DNA of 64,000 nucleotides from Cellvibrio sp. UBA7661. Its GTDB lineage: Bacteria; Pseudomonadota; Gammaproteobacteria; Pseudomonadales; Cellvibrionaceae. This document shows, piece by piece, positions 53,174-61,650 of the stretch. The position numbers were made by a program, and so were the translations under genes. The stretch lies in the NCBI GenBank assembly GCA_002483365.1, contig DLHT01000018.1, positions 388,411 through 452,410 on the forward strand, given 5' to 3'. Within the stretch, counting starts at the first letter, position 1; each line of letters opens with the position of its first letter. The notes under the pieces were generated by a model that had not been told where the DNA came from, ran no database searches, and was given only the letters and a program-made list of their open reading frames with translations.

Positions 53174-54457
53174 ATGAAAATTCTTCTGGTAGAAGACAGT
53201 GCAACACTCCGTTATGCCATGCGCAATTACATTATTGATGCGGGCCACGAACCTTTATTGGCGCGCAGTGGTGAAGAAGCGTTACAGCTATTAGAAAATA
53301 CGCCTGTCGATATGATCATCATGGATGTTGAAATGCCGGGGCTAAATGGTTTTGAAACTACACGCTTGATCCGCGAGTGGCTCGCTGGTCATTGGATACC
53401 CATTATTTTCGTCACCGGTTTGAATGAAGATGAAGATTATCGCGAGGGGATCGAAGCAGGCGGAGACGATTATTTAATCAAACCTGTTAGCTTCATGATC
53501 ATAAAGGCGAAAATTCGTGCAATGGAACGTATTGCAGAAATGCGCGACCAATTGAATCAGCTCAATGCTGAGTTGGAAGCATTAAGCCAACTAGACAGCC
53601 TGACGCAAATTTATAATCGCCGCACCTTCAATGAATTGGCACAACAACAATGGATGCAGACAAAACGTCACCAACAATCCATTAGCGCCCTGATGATTGA
53701 TGTTGATCATTTCAAATTATTTAATGATCACTATGGCCACCCTGCAGGCGATGCCTGTTTAAAGAAGGTCACGCAGGCAATCAAAAGCTGTTTACATAGA
53801 AGTACCGATATTTTGGGGCGCTATGGCGGCGAAGAATTTATCGTGCTCTTGCCCGAAACCGACGCCAAAGGTGCAATGCGTGTTGCACAATCCATCGGCG
53901 AAGCGCTGGAAACCTTGGAACTTCGCCACGACGTTTCTCCCACCAGCCAATTTGTGACTGCGAGTATTGGCGGCGCTACCTGTTTGCGTACCACAGGCCA
54001 TGATTTGGAAGAGCTAATCAAGAATGCCGACCGGGCACTTTATAAAGCCAAACGTGCAGGGCGAAATCGCAGTTGGGTGGATGAAGTAGCTACACACAAA
54101 ACCTTGTTATTAGCCGATAACAATCAGGATTTGGTTAGTTATTTCAGCAATCATTTACAAACCCATTTTAATTTGCTTGTTGCCGATTCACAGCGTGAAT
54201 GCCTGGAGTTGGCAGTCGAGTTGCACCCGGATTTAATTTTATTGGGCACAGGGATTGCCAATACTGAAGCAGGTGCTGAACTGTGCAAAATTTTGGCACG
54301 AACTCCCAAAACCGCGAGTATTACATTATCGTTGGTCAGTGAATTAACAACGCCCCAAGATATCGAACTAGGAAAACATATTGGTATTGAGCATCACCTT
54401 AACAAGCAAATGACCGGACCTGCGCTGCTGAATAAAATAATTCAAATATTGCGTTAG
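53174..54457 (+). CDS. Response regulator-diguanylate cyclase with degenerate third receiver
   Basis: A 427-residue three-domain protein. REC domain (1-120) with phospho-acceptor Asp51 (MIIMDVEMPG) and Lys in YLIKP. GGDEF domain (about 138-300) with an active GGEEF (218-222) and the inhibitory I-site RSTD (209-212) at the correct distance. The third domain (about 310-427) has a receiver fold (LLLADNNQDLVSYF) but the acceptor position reads DLILLGTGI, with Gly in place of Asp, so it cannot be phosphorylated in the usual way. It makes cyclic-di-GMP in response to a phosphorelay. No sensor kinase is adjacent. Confidence 0.93.
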   Translation: MKILLVEDSATLRYAMRNYIIDAGHEPLLARSGEEALQLLENTPVDMIIMDVEMPGLNGFETTRLIREWLAGHWIPIIFVTGLNEDEDYREGIEAGGDDYLIKPVSFMIIKAKIRAMERIAEMRDQLNQLNAELEALSQLDSLTQIYNRRTFNELAQQQWMQTKRHQQSISALMIDVDHFKLFNDHYGHPAGDACLKKVTQAIKSCLHRSTDILGRYGGEEFIVLLPETDAKGAMRVAQSIGEALETLELRHDVSPTSQFVTASIGGATCLRTTGHDLEELIKNADRALYKAKRAGRNRSWVDEVATHKTLLLADNNQDLVSYFSNHLQTHFNLLVADSQRECLELAVELHPDLILLGTGIANTEAGAELCKILARTPKTASITLSLVSELTTPQDIELGKHIGIEHHLNKQMTGPALLNKIIQILR

Positions 54458-54493
54458 CAATCCCAGCCGAATAACTACTCACAGACAAGAAAT

Positions 54494-54532
54494 AAAAAAA
54501 TCCGCTGTCACCCAGTGACGGCGGATTTTTTT
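54494..54532. terminator. Bidirectional terminator between the cyclase gene and pyrB
   Basis: AAATCCGCTGTCA and TGACGGCGGATTT pair around CCCAG with A and T runs outside. It serves both convergent genes. Confidence 0.87.
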
Positions 54533-54552
54533 ATAGATTATTTTTACTGATC

Positions 54553-55569
54553 TTATTTGGAACGTAGCGAGTTATACCAATTGACATCGCGTGAAAATTT
54601 ATCGACTTGATCTGCCACATCCAATACCAATGCAAACAATGCCATGCGCACCAAAACACCATTATCCGTTTGACGGAAAATTGCGAGATTGGGATTTGCA
54701 TTTAGATCATTATCCAATTCATTTGCATCGGCACGCGAGTCACGCGGCAACGGATGCATAATGACGGTATTCGGTTCGCAGTACTGAGTGTAAATCGATT
54801 GGTTCAAACGAAAACGGCCGCGATACAAATCAGCTTCATCTTTGCTCGCAAAACGTTCTTCCTGAATTCGGGTTGAATAAGCAATATCGATACTGCCAAT
54901 GCTTTTGTGCAAGTCATCGGTAATCACCACAGAGTGCCCTGCTTTACGTAAATATTCAACAATGTACTCGGGCATCGCCAACTCTTTGGGAGACACCAAA
55001 GTCAAACTGATATTGTTAAATACACACAATAATTTGCACAGCGAATGCACAGTACGTCCATGTTTTAAATCGCCAATCATCGCAATACGCAAACCATCAA
55101 TGGTGCGATTTTTTGAGCGCAGCTCTTTGCGGATGGTATACAAATCCAGCAGGGCTTGAGTGGGATGCTCATTAGCTCCATCGCCGCCATTAATCACTGG
55201 AACACGGCTGCCCTCGGCAAATTCAGCCACTGAGCCGGATTGCGGATGGCGCATGCAAATCACATCGCTGTACCCCGATAGCACGCGTGCGGTATCAAAC
55301 AATGATTCGCCTTTAGTGAGCGATGAGCTTTCAAACCCGGTTGTTTCCCTGACGTTTCCGCCTAAAAGATTAAACGCTGAGCCAAAACTCACCCGGGTGC
55401 GGGTGCTAGGCTCAAAAAACATATTCCCCAGAATGGCACCCTCCAACACCCGCGTCACCTTGCGGCGTAAGGCATAGGGCTCCATGGCATCTGCCACATC
55501 AAAAATGCGCTGGATATCAGCACGCTCAAACTGGGTAATAGAGAGAATATGTGCGCCGGTAAAATTCAC
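54553..55569 (-). CDS. pyrB: Aspartate carbamoyltransferase catalytic chain
   Basis: A 338-residue enzyme. Carbamoyl phosphate loop FFEPSTRTRVSFGSAF, HPTQALLDLYTI and HPLPRDSRADAN are the transcarbamylase signatures. It is a little longer than E. coli PyrB (311) with an added C-terminus (DKFSRDVNWYNSLRSK). The start codon is GTG at 55569, preceded by AAGGAA. No pyrI or dihydroorotase-like pyrC follows, so it is not the usual Pseudomonas pyrBC' pair. It makes carbamoyl aspartate in pyrimidine synthesis. Confidence 0.93.
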   Translation of the reverse strand: MNFTGAHILSITQFERADIQRIFDVADAMEPYALRRKVTRVLEGAILGNMFFEPSTRTRVSFGSAFNLLGGNVRETTGFESSSLTKGESLFDTARVLSGYSDVICMRHPQSGSVAEFAEGSRVPVINGGDGANEHPTQALLDLYTIRKELRSKNRTIDGLRIAMIGDLKHGRTVHSLCKLLCVFNNISLTLVSPKELAMPEYIVEYLRKAGHSVVITDDLHKSIGSIDIAYSTRIQEERFASKDEADLYRGRFRLNQSIYTQYCEPNTVIMHPLPRDSRADANELDNDLNANPNLAIFRQTDNGVLVRMALFALVLDVADQVDKFSRDVNWYNSLRSK

Positions 55570-55704
55570 AAGAATTCCTTAGCGGAGACCGCTGGCCAGG
55601 AAAGGCATTAGCCCAAGGTAGAAAACAAACAGGTAAGAGATAAAACGGGCGACATTTTAGCGGCAGAGTGAAGCGATACCAACGGCATCGACGAAAAAAA
55701 ACGC

Positions 55705-56871
55705 CTAATCGAGTGGAATCAGTGTTATCAGTTCAGTATCTGCACGCCGTTCTTTGGTTGGCAGGGATGGCATAAGACGAGCCATAGCCGCCGCTGCCGT
55801 CGCACGATACGTGGTGAGCTTTCCCCCCATGATCGACAAAACCCGCGGTTTTGCCTCATCATCCACTGAAAACATGACCTCACGCGGACGTGAGAATGCT
55901 GTTTTATCACTCTTGGGCAACACCCTTAAACCCGCAAATGACTCAACCTCTGTTGGAATCGACAGATGTGGGAAGTAATGCGACAGGGTTGCCACTAAAT
56001 AACGCTTTTCATCCTCCGAACACGCCGCTTGCTCCGGAGCGCCCTGATGGACTTTCTCTGTGGTGCCCACCATTAACTTACCCTCCCACGGCAACACAAA
56101 CACAGCGCGCTTGTCCTGCGGGGCCTCCACGTAAAAGTATTGATCCAACAAGGGAGGCAACAGCAGATGGCTCCCCTGCACTAACTCAATTGCAGGCAAT
56201 GGCAAAGCCGGTGTTACTTTTGCCAATACTTGATTTACCCATGGTCCTGCGCAATTGACCAATACGCGGCAACTGATTGATTGGATGCCGCTTGCACCTT
56301 CAACATCAACTTTACAACATTGACCATTACGCTCTGCCCCCAGAAATTTAGCCGGCATCATTACATCAGCCCCTAAAACAATAGCGGACTGCAAAACAGC
56401 GCGAGTCAGTGCTGCATCATCGGTCTGCGCTTCTTGATAGCGAAACACTGCCTTGAGGTTATCCTGACGCAAGCCTTCAAGGCCTTGCCATTCCTTACGG
56501 GATAACTGACGGAATAAAGAATTACTGTTTAAACCAGCCAGTAACGCATACAGACTAAGACCTGCACGGATGGTCAAAGCCGAACGAGAGGAGTTTTCAT
56601 AGATGGGAATGTGCAATGGTTGCAACTTTACTAACTCAGGAGCCAACTTCAACAGCAGTGTACGCTCACGCAGGCTTTCATGTACCAATCCAAATTGGCC
56701 AGATTCCAGGTAGCGCAAACCGCCGTGAATCAGTTTTGAAGACTTGCTCGACGTACCTGCCGCTGGTGCTGTTTGCTCGACAACTAACACCGAATAACCA
56801 GCTGCAGCTGCCGCTTGAGCAACTCCTGCTCCCTGAATCCCAGCCCCGATGACGACAATGTCATATTTCAT
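55705..56871 (-). CDS. GlpD-like FAD-dependent glycerol-3-phosphate dehydrogenase, short form
   Basis: A 388-residue FAD oxidoreductase (DAO family). GAGIQGAGVAQAAAAAG (FAD) and the GlpD-specific SSKLIHGGLRYLESGQFGLV are present, and GGKLTTYR near the C-terminus. E. coli GlpD has about 501 residues; the C-terminal alpha-helical domain is missing here, so it may have another acceptor or substrate. I reject the in-frame extension to 57033, which only translates tandem repeats, and start at ATG 56871. No glpF, glpK or glpR adjoins. Confidence 0.8.
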   Translation of the reverse strand: MKYDIVVIGAGIQGAGVAQAAAAAGYSVLVVEQTAPAAGTSSKSSKLIHGGLRYLESGQFGLVHESLRERTLLLKLAPELVKLQPLHIPIYENSSRSALTIRAGLSLYALLAGLNSNSLFRQLSRKEWQGLEGLRQDNLKAVFRYQEAQTDDAALTRAVLQSAIVLGADVMMPAKFLGAERNGQCCKVDVEGASGIQSISCRVLVNCAGPWVNQVLAKVTPALPLPAIELVQGSHLLLPPLLDQYFYVEAPQDKRAVFVLPWEGKLMVGTTEKVHQGAPEQAACSEDEKRYLVATLSHYFPHLSIPTEVESFAGLRVLPKSDKTAFSRPREVMFSVDDEAKPRVLSIMGGKLTTYRATAAAAMARLMPSLPTKERRADTELITLIPLD

Positions 56872-56875
56872 TCTT

Positions 56876-56968
56876 GTGGTTCCGCGCTTTTTTTGTTGTT
56901 CCGCATTTTTTGTTGTTCCGTGTTTTCTCGTTGTTCCGTGTTTTTTCGTTGTTCCGCATTTCTTGTTG
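56876..56968. repeat. Degenerate 17-19-bp tandem repeat in the glpD-like leader
   Basis: About five copies of a unit like GTTGTTCCGTGTTTTTTC on the plus strand (GAAAAAACACGGAACAAC on the minus). It ends a few bases before the ATG at 56871. Units differ by one or two bases and vary from 17 to 19 bp. Confidence 0.85.
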
Positions 56969-57139
56969 TGTCTCGTAGCGCCACTGATATTTGATATTCC
57001 GCTGTCATGTTTGATGCTCACGAGGAAAGACATCGGAAGTATAGATCAGGGTTGTAAAAATGTTCGACAAGAAAGAGTGCAGGAGTAGATAAGCCTATAG
57101 CAGAAACGTCTTTGCGCAGCGCCAGATATAGCAAAATAA

Positions 57140-57586
57140 TTACATGAAGCTTTTTATTGTTTTTTGCCTGGCAATATACCGATTAAAGAGCAAAGCAATA
57201 GCAGCAAGAACTACCGATGTGGAGATAATATCAAGCAAAGAGTGGTACTGCTGGTACAGCATTAAACCAGCATAAGCCAACATGGAAACTACAAGCCACC
57301 GCCAGCGATCGGGAAAAATATTGCAAAGTGCAAATACCAAAGATAGTGCCACTGCGGTGTGGGTGCTGTAATCCAATCCCAGCGTCGGCCAGAGGCCCAC
57401 AGCCTTATCAAAAAACATCAAACCGTAAGCGATAACCAACAAGCCTGCAAAATAGAGGAAACCGGTAAGTGGCCCGCGATAATCAGGCCACAAGCGATAG
57501 GTTTTTCCAAAAACACCCAGTAAAAATACAATTAATAAAAGTGGAATATAGGTATCCGCAATAGCATCCAGTGCTTCATAACTCAT
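57140..57586 (-). CDS. PAP2-like integral membrane protein coupled to ovoA
   Basis: A 148-residue protein with about five membrane helices. DYSTHTAVALSLVFAL and YQQYHSLLDIISTSVV resemble the histidine motifs of the PAP2 phosphatase/haloperoxidase superfamily, but the usual arginine motif (K-x6-RP) is not evident. The ATG at 57586 overlaps the ovoA TAA by one base (TAATG), so translation is coupled. Possible lipid phosphatase; a link to ovothiol export is only context-based. Confidence 0.7.
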   Translation of the reverse strand: MSYEALDAIADTYIPLLLIVFLLGVFGKTYRLWPDYRGPLTGFLYFAGLLVIAYGLMFFDKAVGLWPTLGLDYSTHTAVALSLVFALCNIFPDRWRWLVVSMLAYAGLMLYQQYHSLLDIISTSVVLAAIALLFNRYIARQKTIKSFM

Positions 57587-59790
57587 TATCGAATCCGTTC
57601 CCACATCGTCACTTCCGACAACGTATGCTGGAACTTGCGCTTGGTCTCGCGGATCACAAAAGGCACTTCTTGCGGGCCGTTTATCAGACGGAAATGTTTT
57701 CCAAGATGGAAGTGTAGCCCGTCAAGCGTCGTGAAACTTTCACCATCTTTTTTAAACCCACCAATCCAGTCTTCACGCGGTGTATGTTCAGCGAGCCAGG
57801 TATAAGGTGATGTCAGCATAAGAATGCCACCCACCTGTAAACGCTCATGGATAGAACTAAGGAATTTTGCAGGATTGTAGAGGCGATCAATTAAATTAGC
57901 GGCGAGAATAAAATCATAATCGGTAAAAACAGATTTCAAATTACAGGCATCGCCTTGTGAGAACTCCACCTTATCTTTGACTTCAGTCAAACCCAACTCA
58001 GCCAATGAGCGTGACTTATAGGATACAAGTTCACCTTCATGTGCCAATGTATAGCGCAGGATTTCTCCGGCAGCGAGCTGCACGCCCACATTTATAAAGC
58101 GCGCCGAAAAATCAACACCTGTCACTCTGTCAAAATGTTTTGCCAATTCAAATGATGCACGGCCAGTAGCACAACCAAGATCCAGCGCTTTGCGCTTGGG
58201 TTTATCAATCAACTGGGTTACAGCTAAATCCACCAATGCTTTGGAAAAATTCGGCACGCCAAAATATTCATCACCGTAATGAAATTCGGCATATTCCGAT
58301 ACTAATTTATCGGTTTCATAATAAGAATTTGGCACAGGTTTTATTTCTCCGGAAACAACATAACGGAACCCCGCATGTTGGAAAAAATGGCGACGAAATG
58401 CATAGCGCGATGAACGCAAACTTTCGTTGCCGCAGGAAATCCATGAACCACCTTTGATCAGATTGTGGCGCTCATCGAATGTGGGTGTAGTGAAATCATC
58501 GTAAATTGCATGAACTTCAAAACCGTCAAAAGGATAAATAGGTGTTTCAGTCCATTGCCATACATTACCTACCACATCAAAAAAATCACCGTGGGCAAAG
58601 TAATTTACCGGACATGACGACGCGCCGTGATCCAAATGGATATTGGCGTCAGCTGCATTGCCAGATACATCCTGCAAACCAGCAGCATCATACAGACGAT
58701 ACCATTCGTCTTCCGTTGGCAAACGTACAGCCAAACCGGTTTCAGATTTTTTCCAATTGCAAAATGCTTTTGCTTCGTGGTAATTCACTTCTACCGGCCA
58801 ATCCCACGGCATAGGCACTTCTTCTGTCATTAATCGTAAATACCAACCATTGGTTTTTTTTACCCAAAATGTTGGATATTGCGCTTTAGTGTAAGCAAGC
58901 CAGCCTTTACCCTCTTCTTCCCAGTTATGAGAATTCAAATAACCGCCTGCTTCTACGAATTGCAAAAACTCTTGATTGCTCACCAAAAATTTCGCTGCTT
59001 CAAATGCAGGCACATCTGCCGTATGAGTACCGTACTCATTATCCCAACCATAAAACGCATCGGTTTTATCTTTAGCGAGGCGCACTTGCCCTGCACTAAC
59101 ATTCACTAGCGTATTTTCCGGCGCAACACCACTAATGCGATTGGGTTTCCAGTCGGGTGAGCTCTTAACAAACTCAAGTTTGTGCTGGCGAATCAATACA
59201 GATGATGTTTCTAAATGAATCCGCTCATGTTCAATACCCATGATGATCGCCCACCAGGGGTTATTCCAGTCAACTGGTAATTGCAGCGGCGCGTTATCAA
59301 TCAGATCCAACACCATTGCACGCACTTGGTCACGGTACGATTTTACTTCTGCAGGTGTAGGCCATTGATAATTCGCATCATTCAGGTCATCCCAACTCAT
59401 TTCATCCACGCCTACTGCAAACATGGATTCAAAGCGGTGATTCAACCGCTCACTGATCATGCGCGTGAGTAATAATTTGTTAACAAAAAATGTCGCAGTG
59501 TGGCCGTAATAAAAAATGAGTGGATGGCGCAGAGTAATCGGCTTGGTGTAAAACGCCTGCTCGTTAGCAAGGCATTCAAACAAGGATTCGTAAGTGGTGA
59601 ACGTATCTAAAAAATAATTGCGCAAACTGTTGCGCATACTGGTCTCATCACCATCACGTAAATTCGGAGTTCGGGAAAATAGCGGATTGCGCGACAACAA
59701 CGGTTTATCCCCATGAACAAATTCAACGCACGACATCAATTGTGGTGATGGGGACTGGGCAGTTTTACGCAAGGATTGTCCTGAATACAT
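57586..59790 (-). CDS. ovoA: Ovothiol synthase OvoA (5-histidylcysteine sulfoxide synthase / methyltransferase)
   Basis: A 734-residue bifunctional enzyme. DinB-like N-terminus with iron ligands His97 (FYYGHTATF) and His188/His192 (GIEHERIHLE), then a formylglycine-enzyme-like domain (about 240-500, ending ESLRSSRYAFRRHFFQHAGF), and a C-terminal SAM methyltransferase (ALDLGCATGRASFEL, about residues 540-734). It joins cysteine to C5 of histidine as the sulfoxide and then N-methylates the mercaptohistidine. AGGAG precedes ATG 59790. The PLP lyase step (OvoB) is not encoded here. Ovothiol A is a strong antioxidant. Confidence 0.95.
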   Translation of the reverse strand: MYSGQSLRKTAQSPSPQLMSCVEFVHGDKPLLSRNPLFSRTPNLRDGDETSMRNSLRNYFLDTFTTYESLFECLANEQAFYTKPITLRHPLIFYYGHTATFFVNKLLLTRMISERLNHRFESMFAVGVDEMSWDDLNDANYQWPTPAEVKSYRDQVRAMVLDLIDNAPLQLPVDWNNPWWAIIMGIEHERIHLETSSVLIRQHKLEFVKSSPDWKPNRISGVAPENTLVNVSAGQVRLAKDKTDAFYGWDNEYGTHTADVPAFEAAKFLVSNQEFLQFVEAGGYLNSHNWEEEGKGWLAYTKAQYPTFWVKKTNGWYLRLMTEEVPMPWDWPVEVNYHEAKAFCNWKKSETGLAVRLPTEDEWYRLYDAAGLQDVSGNAADANIHLDHGASSCPVNYFAHGDFFDVVGNVWQWTETPIYPFDGFEVHAIYDDFTTPTFDERHNLIKGGSWISCGNESLRSSRYAFRRHFFQHAGFRYVVSGEIKPVPNSYYETDKLVSEYAEFHYGDEYFGVPNFSKALVDLAVTQLIDKPKRKALDLGCATGRASFELAKHFDRVTGVDFSARFINVGVQLAAGEILRYTLAHEGELVSYKSRSLAELGLTEVKDKVEFSQGDACNLKSVFTDYDFILAANLIDRLYNPAKFLSSIHERLQVGGILMLTSPYTWLAEHTPREDWIGGFKKDGESFTTLDGLHFHLGKHFRLINGPQEVPFVIRETKRKFQHTLSEVTMWERIR

Positions 59791-59922
59791 CGTTAAGCTC
59801 CTGATCTGTTCCTATTCGTTAGGTGACATAAGGGGAGAAAGCCGCCTCGGCAATGACATCGCCCCACAAGTGATAAAGATGCAGCACAACCCCAAAGTTA
59901 CAAAAGCAAGACAGCAACATTA

Positions 59923-60783
59923 TCAGGCCTGATAACGGCCCACATAATCTCTGGCAAATTGCCATGCAACCCGGCCACTGCGTGCACCGCGCGTTCTATG
60001 CCACAAGAGCGCTGCATCACGGGCATTATCGTCCCAGGCTCCGCCAAGTTCTGTCACCCAATATTGGGCAGCCGTCAAATAATCGTCTTGGGAAAAGGGA
60101 TAAAAACTTAACCAGAGACCAAAACGTTCTGACAGTGATACCTTCTCTTCGATACTGTCATTAGGGCGGACTTCGCCATCCTCGTAACTGACCACATCGA
60201 GGTTATCACGCATCTTCTGCGGGAGCAGATGGCGGCGGTTGCTCGTGGCATAGAACAACATATTCGCAGTCGGCGCAGAAATAGATCCATCCAATACAGA
60301 TTTCAATGCTTTATAGCTGATCTCACCTTCTTCAAACGATAAATCATCGCAAAAGATGATGAACTTTTCAGGTCGCTCTCCCACCAGATCCACGATGTCG
60401 GCCAAATGCAACAGGTCGGTTTTATCAACCTCAATAATCTTCAGACCTTCTTTTGCAAAGGCTGTCCATACCGCTTTCACCAGAGTCGATTTACCCGTCC
60501 CTCTCGCACCGGTGAGCAATACGTTATTAGCCTGCCGCCCTGCCACAAATTGGCGGGTATTACGCACCATAGAATCCTTTTGGGTATCGATATTTTTCAA
60601 GGCATCCAAGTCTACATAATGAGGATGTTTAACGGCTTGCAAATAGCCAGAACCATTGGTTTGCACACGCCAACGAAAAGCACTGGCAGACCAATCAGGT
60701 GCTTTTGTGGGGGCAGGTAGAACAGCTTCTACACGATCAACCAGTTGCTCAAGCCGGGAAATGAATTGCTCAAAATCTGACAC
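59923..60783 (-). CDS. DUF815 family AAA ATPase
   Basis: A 286-residue P-loop ATPase. Walker A LLTGARGTGKSTLVK, Walker B KFIIFCDDLSFEEGE, sensor/arginine region LLPQKMRDN and ARSGRVAWQFA: the DUF815 pattern. Start is GTG at 60783 with AGGAA eight bases upstream. DnaA/RuvB-like in fold; molecular role unknown in the family. Divergent from the response regulator, downstream neighbour ovoA in the same direction. Confidence 0.9.
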   Translation of the reverse strand: MSDFEQFISRLEQLVDRVEAVLPAPTKAPDWSASAFRWRVQTNGSGYLQAVKHPHYVDLDALKNIDTQKDSMVRNTRQFVAGRQANNVLLTGARGTGKSTLVKAVWTAFAKEGLKIIEVDKTDLLHLADIVDLVGERPEKFIIFCDDLSFEEGEISYKALKSVLDGSISAPTANMLFYATSNRRHLLPQKMRDNLDVVSYEDGEVRPNDSIEEKVSLSERFGLWLSFYPFSQDDYLTAAQYWVTELGGAWDDNARDAALLWHRTRGARSGRVAWQFARDYVGRYQA

Positions 60784-60901
60784 GCTAAAATTCCTAATGT
60801 TATAAAAAAATAAGACTTACGCTAATAAAAGGTTATTAGCCAAGAAGAGAGACTGGTCTATATTGTAAGAAGTTTCTTTGATGCACAAGTTTAGGGTATG
60901 T

Positions 60902-61558
60902 ATGTTTACTAAACAGGAATTACAAGTGATTGGTCAAACGCTGGCTCAAAAGCGCGCTTGGATCACTAAAAACATCAACAATAGCGAGCTGAATAAAGCC
61001 GAGTTGGAGCAAAGCCTTCAAACAATTGAATCGGTTTTACAAAAAATATCGACACAATTCAAAGCACCTGCCGCCGATAAAAATACTGTTAACCACTACA
61101 TTTCAGAAAAATCGGTTTCCCCTATCCGCCAAGCCGCTTTTGGGCGTCGGCAAGAGTTAGCCCCAGGGCAAATCCGCGTGCTGCTGGTTGATGATGATCA
61201 GGTGATATGTGAATTGGTGGCAGCCTATCTAAATACTGCAGGAATTTACTTAATTGATTTCGCCAACGATGGCATGCGAGGTATTAGCATGCTGTATGAC
61301 ACCAACCCAATTTATGATCTGGTGCTGTGCGATTGGAATATGCCCGGCAAATCAGGCATAGAGGTTCATAATGCAATGCGTGCAGCAGAACGATATCTGG
61401 GTACAGTTTTTATGCTGGTAACCGCCGTAAGCCAAGCCAAACAGATCCGCTCGGCCATCGAAGATGGCGTAGATGATTACGTGGTGAAACCGATTGAGCA
61501 TGATAAGTTAATTAAAAAAATTGCCCGGTTTTTTCCACAAGTAAAGCTTGAACAATAA
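60902..61558 (+). CDS. Single-domain response regulator with helical N-terminus
   Basis: A 218-residue protein. ATG 60902 (MFTKQELQVIGQTLAQ) follows AGGG and is preferred to ATG 60878. The first 75 residues are helical and charged with no recognised fold. The receiver (about 90-215) has the acidic pocket VLLVDDDQVI, acceptor Asp144 in VLCDWNMPGKSG, and the lysine in YVVKPIEHD. No output domain follows, so it may act by protein contact, as CheY-like regulators do. No kinase is adjacent. Confidence 0.87.
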   Translation: MFTKQELQVIGQTLAQKRAWITKNINNSELNKAELEQSLQTIESVLQKISTQFKAPAADKNTVNHYISEKSVSPIRQAAFGRRQELAPGQIRVLLVDDDQVICELVAAYLNTAGIYLIDFANDGMRGISMLYDTNPIYDLVLCDWNMPGKSGIEVHNAMRAAERYLGTVFMLVTAVSQAKQIRSAIEDGVDDYVVKPIEHDKLIKKIARFFPQVKLEQ

Positions 61559-61614
61559 ACGCTTAAAACTCTGGCTTGAAAACAATGGAATAGATCGGGA
61601 AAAACATACAAAGA

Positions 61615-61630
61615 GCTTGCGCGAGCAAGC
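61615..61630 (-). terminator. Possible terminator hairpin after the SMC-like gene
   Basis: GCTTGC, GCGA, GCAAGC, with TCTTTGTATG after it on the minus strand. Weak T tract. Confidence 0.45.
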
Positions 61631-61650
61631 CCTCATGCAAAAATTTATAT

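Noticed and set aside
56876..56968. CRISPR-like array
   Set aside because: Units are adjacent, degenerate and 17-19 bp, with no unique spacers.
56872..57033. N-terminal extension of the GlpD-like protein
   Set aside because: It only translates the tandem repeats; the FAD motif of the family begins at the ATG at 56871.
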